This document shows positions 32,805-37,580 of a DNA stretch of 37,580 nucleotides, one piece after another. A program made the translations under genes and the position numbers. This stretch comes from Bacteroidales bacterium. Lineage in GTDB: Bacteria; Bacteroidota; Bacteroidia; Bacteroidales; P3. The stretch covers positions 1 to 37,580 of the forward strand of contig JAILAT010000016.1 of the NCBI GenBank assembly GCA_024681475.1, given 5' to 3'. Within the stretch, counting starts at the first letter, position 1. The number at the start of each line of letters is the position of its first letter. The notes beneath the pieces were generated by a model, which had not been told where the DNA came from, ran no database searches, and worked only from the letters and a program-made list of their open reading frames with translations.

Positions 32805-34019
32805 ATGCCCAATATTTCAAACAAAGGATTGGAACTGCCGCAGTCGGCTATCCGCAAACTCGTCCCCTTTGCCGATGCCGCCAAAGAGCGTGGCATCCAT
32901 GTGTATCACCTGAATATCGGCCAGCCCGACATCGAGACACCCAAGGGCGCCCTCAAGGCTTTGGCCGACACTGCCCGTGAGCTTCCGCAGTGGAACGGTG
33001 TGCTCGAATACAGCCATTCTGCCGGTATCCTCAGCTATCGTCGTGCCCTTTGCAACTACTACCACCGCCACGGCATCGATGTGTCGCCCAACCAGATTAT
33101 CGTCACCACCGGCGGCAGCGAGGCACTGCAGTTCGCCTTCACCGTCTGCCTCAACCCTGGCGACGAAATCATCATCCCCGAGCCTTACTACACCAACTAT
33201 AACACCTTTGCCAAGCTGTGCGACGCCAAGATCGTCACCATCCCCAGCGACATCAAGACAGGCTTCGCCCTGCCTCCCATCGAGGATTTCGAGAAGGCCA
33301 TCACGCCGCGCACCCGCGCCATCATGATCTGCAACCCCAACAACCCCACGGGTTATCTCTACACCCACGAGGAGCTGCTGAAGGTGGCTGGCCTGGTGAA
33401 GAAATACGACCTCTATCTCTTTGCCGACGAGGTGTATCGCGAGTTCTGCTACGACGGCCACAAGCACTTCAGCGTCATGCAGCTCGAAGGTTTGGAGCGC
33501 AACACCATCCTCTTCGACTCGGTGTCGAAGCGCTACAGCGCCTGCGGCGCCCGCGTGGGCTGCATGGTGACGCGCAACAGCGAGGTCTACGCCATCGCCA
33601 TGCGCCTGGCTCAGGCCCGTCTGTCGCCCCCGAGTTTCGGTCAGATTTTCGGTGAGGCTGCCGTCGACACCCCGCAGGAGTATTTCGACAAGGTGCAGGC
33701 CGAGTATGTGGCACGCCGCAACGTCATCGTCGAAGGCGTGAACAAGATTCCTGGCTGTTTCTGCCCCATGCCCAAGGGCGCTTTCTACACCGTCATCGAT
33801 TTGCCGGTGGACGACAGCGACAAGTTCTGCCAGTGGCTGCTGACCGATTTCAGCTACAACGGTGCCACCGTCATGCTGGCCCCCGCCACGGGATTCTATG
33901 TCGACCCCGAGCGTGGACGCCATCAGGCCCGCATCACCTATTGTCTCTGCATCGAAGACCTCAAGAACGCCATCAAGTGCCTCGAAGAGGCCCTGAAGGT
34001 CTATCCCGGCCGCATCTGA
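32805..34019 (+). CDS. Class I/II PLP-dependent aminotransferase
   Basis: A 404-residue cytoplasmic fold-type I enzyme. Landmarks: LNIGQPDIETP (36-46), TTGGSEALQF (101-110, phosphate-binding turn), CNPNNPTG (176-183), the cofactor aspartate in ADEV (D208), and the Schiff-base lysine in SVSKRYSACGARVG (K242). The motif set matches aspartate/aromatic or alanine-type aminotransferases of subgroup I, but substrate specificity cannot be read. An arginine near the C-terminus in QARITYCLCIEDL is the likely alpha-carboxylate ligand. It is preceded by the DUF1573 gene with no functional link apparent, and it ends at the hairpin terminator at 34051. Confidence 0.92.
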   Translation: MPNISNKGLELPQSAIRKLVPFADAAKERGIHVYHLNIGQPDIETPKGALKALADTARELPQWNGVLEYSHSAGILSYRRALCNYYHRHGIDVSPNQIIVTTGGSEALQFAFTVCLNPGDEIIIPEPYYTNYNTFAKLCDAKIVTIPSDIKTGFALPPIEDFEKAITPRTRAIMICNPNNPTGYLYTHEELLKVAGLVKKYDLYLFADEVYREFCYDGHKHFSVMQLEGLERNTILFDSVSKRYSACGARVGCMVTRNSEVYAIAMRLAQARLSPPSFGQIFGEAAVDTPQEYFDKVQAEYVARRNVIVEGVNKIPGCFCPMPKGAFYTVIDLPVDDSDKFCQWLLTDFSYNGATVMLAPATGFYVDPERGRHQARITYCLCIEDLKNAIKCLEEALKVYPGRI

Positions 34020-34050
34020 TGTGCTGACAATCAGCGATAACAACAATCTG

Positions 34051-34091
34051 CCGACGGGCAGCCCCCATGTGGTTGCCCGTCGGTTTGCTTT
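34051..34091 (+). terminator. Intrinsic terminator after the aminotransferase gene
   Basis: CCGACGGGCA (34051-34060) pairs with TGCCCGTCGG (34074-34083), followed by TTTGCTTT. The 13-base loop is somewhat large. Only 21 bases separate the tract from the next gene's ATG. Confidence 0.75.
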
Positions 34092-34112
34092 CCATCATTC
34101 ATTCGCACCATT

Positions 34113-34586
34113 ATGACCCCCGAAGAGAAACGTCTGCGCGTCGTCAACGCGCTCATCGCCCACCAACAGCACATCGCCCATGTGGCACAGCAGGAGATGG
34201 ACTCCGCCCAACAGCAGAGCAACGACTATGGTGCCAATGTGGACCGCTACGACAGCTACCGCACCAAGATGATGCGTGCCCGCGACATGTATGCCAAGCA
34301 GCTCTCCAATGCCAATGCCAGCCTGCGCTATCTGCAGGAGGCGGTACGTATGCCTGTCTTCAGCTGCGCCGAGCACGGTGCCGTGGTGGTCACCGACAAA
34401 CAGCGTTTCTTCCTCAGCGTCGGGGCGGGCAAGTTTGTGGTCAACGACCCCGAGTCGCCTACGGGCATGCAGTACTATTTTGCCATCAGTGCCCAGACAC
34501 CTATCTACGCCGCCCTGCACGGCAAAACCGTAGGCGACAGCTTTGTCGTCAACGGTGTGGCGCAGACCATCCGCGAGATTTTTTAG
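34113..34586 (+). CDS. GreA/GreB-like coiled-coil protein
   Basis: A 157-residue cytoplasmic protein with two parts. Residues 2-78 are helical and charged, consistent with an antiparallel coiled coil, with an acidic tip-like segment YGANVDRYDSYRTKM. Residues 80-157 look like the GreA/GreB C-terminal FKBP-like domain: VFSCAEHGAVVVTD, SVGAGKFVV, and the closing ISAQTPIYAALHGKTVGDSFVVNG, which parallels the Gre ending (SPLGxALLGKxxGD). It may modulate RNA polymerase through the secondary channel, but the tip differs from canonical GreA, so it could act as a competitor or as an anti-pausing factor. True greA is also in this window (24099). No promoter consensus is visible in the short gap after the terminator, so readthrough from the aminotransferase gene may supply it. 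Confidence 0.72.
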   Translation: MTPEEKRLRVVNALIAHQQHIAHVAQQEMDSAQQQSNDYGANVDRYDSYRTKMMRARDMYAKQLSNANASLRYLQEAVRMPVFSCAEHGAVVVTDKQRFFLSVGAGKFVVNDPESPTGMQYYFAISAQTPIYAALHGKTVGDSFVVNGVAQTIREIF

Positions 34587-34824
34587 GCCTTGTCCCCGTC
34601 GGTGTGAGGCCCATCGTTCAGGCTCCCTTTCTGTTGAACACGATTGCTCAAAACTGATTTGAGCTGTCTGTGGCCATTGTGTTTGTCATACGATTATCGG
34701 CTAGTTGCAAATGGTTGATTTCGGGAGCTTTTGGAGAAATTAGTGTAGGCCTACTCCCTAATGGTAGCGATTGGGTCCCGATAAATGGTTATAATTAGTG
34801 ATTTCCAGGGTAAGGAACAGTTGG
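34587..34824. other. AT-rich intergenic region without a recognisable gene
   Basis: First part of the 369-base gap before the convergent WG-repeat gene. I see no reading frame with coding character. It contains one clear dyad: GTAGGCCTAC (34745-34754), a perfect 10-base palindrome flanked by ATTAG (34739-34743) and CTAAT (34758-34762). This might be an operator or a folded RNA element. There is no terminator directly after the 34113 gene. Confidence 0.5.
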
Positions 34825-34832
34825 TAATTTTG
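34802..34832 (+). promoter_or_regulatory. Promoter within the gap, reading rightward
   Basis: TAATTTTG (34825-34832) matches the -7 box. A partial -33 element (TTT at 34802-34804) lies 20 bases upstream. No gene starts behind it on this strand; it leads to the terminator at 34914. Confidence 0.5.
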
Positions 34833-34838
34833 CAATCA

Positions 34839-34947
34839 GAAAACAAGAGAAATTTTTTGCCATTTGTCAAGGTAAATAATTGATTGTTATTTAGTTTTAT
34901 GGATTAATAATGGAAATCGGCATCTGGGACAGCTGCCGATTTTTTTG
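34839..34947 (+). ncRNA. Candidate small RNA of about 110 nt
   Basis: A -7 box (34825) and an intrinsic terminator (34914-34947) on the same strand, with no proper gene between, define a short transcription unit. Within it the first ATG gives only two codons. A second ATG opens a frame that runs through the terminator hairpin and is not convincing. The 5' part is AT-rich and little structured; the 3' end is the hairpin plus T-tract typical of regulatory RNAs. The RNA would point toward the 3' end of the WG-repeat gene on the opposite strand. No known RNA family is recognised. Confidence 0.35.
34914..34947 (+). terminator. Intrinsic terminator of the candidate small RNA
   Basis: AAATCGGCA (34914-34922) pairs with TGCCGATTT (34934-34942), followed by a run of T to 34946. 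Polarity is rightward only, so it does not serve the WG-repeat gene ending at 34956 on the other strand. Confidence 0.8.
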
Positions 34948-34955
34948 TACTCTTT

Positions 34956-36659
34956 TCAATCCTTGTTTTCATTGTTGCCCCATTCGCCTTGCTTTTGGAT
35001 GCTCTTTAGCCTGTGTTGCATCAAGGAGGCCAAAATATTCGTGATATAGTATTGCCTTGGACAGATTCCCGCATGTTCAAGCCATATTGCTTCATTCGGA
35101 TAATCAAACGGATAAATTGGCCAATCAATCATCCATCCTCTTTCATAGACAGGCGTTCCGTATAGTGTACGATCATCAAGGAAATCCTGACCCAGTTTGT
35201 TGATTTCATAGCAACCTCGTTGACTTCTGCCAACGTCCTGGTCCGACAAACCCACACTGGCAATACCATCGGCAAGTCGTCCAAACATTCCATGTTCATT
35301 TCCACCATCCATAATAAAACTATACTGGAATGGTATCATCACACGATTTAGGTGGTCTATATACCCCCATTTGCCATGAAAACAGGCGGCTGCATACCCC
35401 TCGCTGAAAGGCATCACCTTATCATACTGACACGGAATGACCTCATCGCCATTCGTGTCGCAAAAGCCCCATCGGTAGTGTCTTTTACCATCGACTTTTT
35501 CTTTGTCGTTACCAAAATCGCAGAATGCAACAGGCAGCAAACCTTCTGAATAATAGAGGGCATCGTCGTAATGCAAATCTATCAAGCGTTTCCCAGTAAG
35601 GTCTATCGTATACCACTCGTTGCCTCTCTTGCACGCAGCTACACCTTCAGAAAAGCCAAATGTCCTTTCAAACTGTGGAGGGATGATAATCTTTCCTTTC
35701 GTATTGACAAACCCCATTAAGCCATCCTTGTGGATAATGCCTGGTTTTTCTTCGCTGAATTTATCCAATTCAATATAATCATACTCTAATGGCACAACAA
35801 TTTCGCCAGAGGTGTTTATCAGGCCATACTTTTCGCCAACATGAACCAAAGCCAATCCGCAATCTTCAAAACGACGTGCATCATCATACATATATGGCAC
35901 TACCAGATTGTTTTCTTTGTCAATATAACCCCATTTGAAGGCTTGATCATCTCTGGGTTTATAAGCAACAGGTGCAAGGCCACAGTAAAAGTCACGGGCG
36001 CGCTGATATTGAGGTTCAATGGCTATTCGTACATTTTGTCCAAGGTATCCAAACCTCTCATCAAATATCACTCGTGCCATTCCGTCTGAAAATTCGTATG
36101 CAAGTTGATAAATGTATTTGCATTTCGTCCGACCTTCTTTGTCACAATAGCCATACAAGCCAGTTCTGTTGATGTCTGTTGGGATAGGGTCATCTGGATG
36201 TTGTAAGGTGCTTCTTCGTTCGATTTTCTTAACACCAGGCACGGGAGGGTGTTTGCCACATATAGAAACAATACGTTTCATCATCTCATTCCAGTTCTCA
36301 ACAGTCACCCATGGAAGCTGCTTTTCCACTGTCGAATCCTCACCCAGACAGACTCCTTTTATACTTCCCATAGCGATGATTGGCTTCTCAAACGCAATAG
36401 CCAGTCCCAAGTCGTGCATTACAGCAGGAGAGAGCAAGGAAGGATAGTTATATACCAGCACACATTTCGAGGCTGCTATCAAACACTTCCGTTCTTCCAT
36501 GTCCTCCCGTTTTATGCTTTGGTGCATTTTATAGCGGTGGTGGCTGTAATCATCCCATACGGCATATCCCATTTTTCTTAGTTCGAGAGAAATGTCAACC
36601 ATATCCCGTAGGAAATGGTGTTCAGCACTTCCTGTAATCAGGTATACATCTATTTGCAT
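34956..36659 (-). CDS. WG-repeat protein with a nucleoside-deoxyribosyltransferase-like N-terminal domain
   Basis: A 567-residue protein with no signal peptide. Residues 1-100 (VYLITGSAEHHFLRDMVDIS, then LRKMGYAVWDDY and CVLVYNYPSLLSPAVMHDLG, ending AFEKPIIAMGS) resemble the Rossmann-like nucleoside 2-deoxyribosyltransferase/TIR-related fold. The MHDLGLAIA segment aligns with the GMELGYAL motif that holds the catalytic glutamate, here Asp83. After a linker, about eight WG-type repeats fill 167-455 (YGYCDKEG, WGYIDKEN, YGLINTSG, MGFVNTKG, WGFCDTNG, WGYIDHLN). The tail 470-567 is not recognised. WG repeats are beta modules thought to bind partners; the N-terminal domain could cleave or exchange a nucleoside or NAD-like substrate. 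It is 17 bases downstream of a sigma factor gene, and both are visibly more AT-rich than neighbours, which hints at acquisition. Function is unproven. Confidence 0.78.
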   Translation of the reverse strand: MQIDVYLITGSAEHHFLRDMVDISLELRKMGYAVWDDYSHHRYKMHQSIKREDMEERKCLIAASKCVLVYNYPSLLSPAVMHDLGLAIAFEKPIIAMGSIKGVCLGEDSTVEKQLPWVTVENWNEMMKRIVSICGKHPPVPGVKKIERRSTLQHPDDPIPTDINRTGLYGYCDKEGRTKCKYIYQLAYEFSDGMARVIFDERFGYLGQNVRIAIEPQYQRARDFYCGLAPVAYKPRDDQAFKWGYIDKENNLVVPYMYDDARRFEDCGLALVHVGEKYGLINTSGEIVVPLEYDYIELDKFSEEKPGIIHKDGLMGFVNTKGKIIIPPQFERTFGFSEGVAACKRGNEWYTIDLTGKRLIDLHYDDALYYSEGLLPVAFCDFGNDKEKVDGKRHYRWGFCDTNGDEVIPCQYDKVMPFSEGYAAACFHGKWGYIDHLNRVMIPFQYSFIMDGGNEHGMFGRLADGIASVGLSDQDVGRSQRGCYEINKLGQDFLDDRTLYGTPVYERGWMIDWPIYPFDYPNEAIWLEHAGICPRQYYITNILASLMQHRLKSIQKQGEWGNNENKD

Positions 36660-36676
36660 TTTCCCTTATTATTAAT

Positions 36677-37534
36677 TTATAAATATAGTCTAAGTTTTTC
36701 TCTGTGAGGACTTCGTCTAAGTCGAGTGATGGCCTTGACCTGGATTTGCCTGACACGTTCCCGTGATAGATTCATCTTCGTGGCGATTTCCTCCAAACTG
36801 TTGGGGTAGGGTTGACCTATACCAAACGACATTCTGAGGATGCTCTGTTCTGTCTTGGAGAGAATGTTTAAAACACTTTGAATTTCAGTCTGCAACGATT
36901 CTGTTATCAAGGATTCATCTGTTCGAGACGAATTGTCAGCAATGGTTTCTATCCTTATACTACCCTCATCTCCCAGCACAGGAGCATCAAGTGAAACGGG
37001 ACGCTCGGAGGTGTGAAGCAGCCAACGAACGTGCTCTTCGTTGGCTTCTAGTCGTTCTGTCACTTCTGCTGACGTGGGGGGTCGTTGCAGTTCTTGTTCC
37101 AGTCGTGACGACTCTCGTCCCATCTTGGAAAGAAGTGACAACTGGTTGGCAGGGAGCGACACCGTGCGACCCTCTTTCGAGATGGCTTGAAGTATCGACT
37201 GTCTAATCCACCACACGGCATAAGAACAGAACCTGAAACCTCTCGTCTCGTCGAAACGTTTGGCCGCCGTTATCAACCCCATATTGCCGGCGCTTATCAG
37301 GTCTTCCAGTTCCAGTCCCATCTTCTGATAGTTCTTGGCCACCGATACCACGAAACGCAGATTGCCTTCAACCATGCGCTCCAGCGCCCGCTCGTCACCA
37401 GTATGTATACGCTGTGTCAGCTCACACTCCTCGTGGAGTGTGAGCAACGGCAGTTGGGCGATTTCTTTCAAATAGATATCAATGGTACTGGACGAGCGTG
37501 GGGTAATGCGCGATTTGATTTGTAAATTTTTCAT
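36677..37534 (-). CDS. Sigma-70 family RNA polymerase sigma factor, RpoD-like but divergent
   Basis: The 285-residue protein has the compact architecture of Bacteroidota primary sigma factors: region 1.2 (IDIYLKEIAQLPLLTLHEECEL), regions 2.1-2.4 (GNLRFVVSVAKNYQKMGLELEDLISAGNMGLITAAKRFDETRGFRF... shown here by its key parts, with SYAVWWIRQSILQAI at 104-118 for -7 box recognition), region 3, and region 4.2 (SLEEIATKMNLSRERVRQIQ from 246). It departs from the near-invariant housekeeping protein at many places, for example EGRTVSLPANQ where the primary factor typically reads QSRIVRLPLNQ, so it is probably a group 2 alternative sigma. No anti-sigma gene is visible; the WG-repeat gene follows after 17 bases. 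Upstream sequence in the window (46 bases) lacks a TAnnTTTG box. Confidence 0.88.
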   Translation of the reverse strand: MKNLQIKSRITPRSSSTIDIYLKEIAQLPLLTLHEECELTQRIHTGDERALERMVEGNLRFVVSVAKNYQKMGLELEDLISAGNMGLITAAKRFDETRGFRFCSYAVWWIRQSILQAISKEGRTVSLPANQLSLLSKMGRESSRLEQELQRPPTSAEVTERLEANEEHVRWLLHTSERPVSLDAPVLGDEGSIRIETIADNSSRTDESLITESLQTEIQSVLNILSKTEQSILRMSFGIGQPYPNSLEEIATKMNLSRERVRQIQVKAITRLRRSPHREKLRLYL

Positions 37535-37580
37535 TTATATAGGTTTTGGTTATTTTATCTTCTTTGAAATCCGATGGCCT

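Overview
The window is chromosomal DNA from a member of the Bacteroidota, most likely the order Bacteroidales. Many transcription units start behind the phylum-specific -7 box TAnnTTTG, in the best cases with a TTG or TTTG about 19-21 bases upstream. Start codons lack Shine-Dalgarno sequences. The gene content also fits: a fused SecDF, DUF4301, DUF1573, a PorV/PorQ-family barrel, a TonB-dependent receptor with a carboxypeptidase-regulatory-like N-terminus, and GH89. Coding DNA is fairly GC-rich and intergenic DNA is strongly AT-rich. I cannot place it at genus level. I see no tRNA, rRNA, insertion sequence, phage gene or CRISPR array.

Layout. 1-993 (minus) is a secreted protein of unknown function whose C-terminus lies beyond the left edge. 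1190-4563 (plus) is a compact run: a GltS-like symporter, an Omp85-type barrel that overlaps it by 4 bases, and riboflavin synthase. 4763-4906 (minus) is a 47-residue basic protein with its own promoter and terminator. 5115-7087 (minus) pairs a lipoprotein with a DUF4301 protein. A divergent promoter region then leads to a cyclophilin lipoprotein, pheS and folB, with radC converging on folB.

10339-23893 is the secretion and envelope block: secDF, a small secreted protein, a 1261-residue TonB-dependent receptor, a 1576-residue secreted protein with a type IX secretion (T9SS)-like C-terminal fold, and a PorV/PorQ-family protein. It ends in a strong hairpin terminator. The receptor, giant cargo and PorV-like trio looks like one functional unit. 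greA and a HIT hydrolase follow, then a converging EamA transporter. 26259-30280 holds a rhodanese lipoprotein, a GH89 alpha-N-acetylglucosaminidase, an aldose-epimerase-like protein and a NUDIX hydrolase, probably one sugar-linked operon. purM (minus) converges on it.

31613-34586 (plus) carries a small barrel protein, a DUF1573 protein, a PLP aminotransferase and a GreA/GreB-like protein. The 369-base gap after it contains a promoter and an intrinsic terminator that would make an RNA of about 110 nt. The right end (minus strand, visibly less GC-rich) is a two-gene cassette: an RpoD-like but divergent sigma factor, then a protein joining a nucleoside-deoxyribosyltransferase-like N-terminal domain to WG beta-repeats. 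This cassette is the best candidate for an undescribed system. Other items worth checking are the 47-residue protein, the putative small RNA, and a 12-base word (CTGATTCCATGA) repeated five times in under 10 kb.
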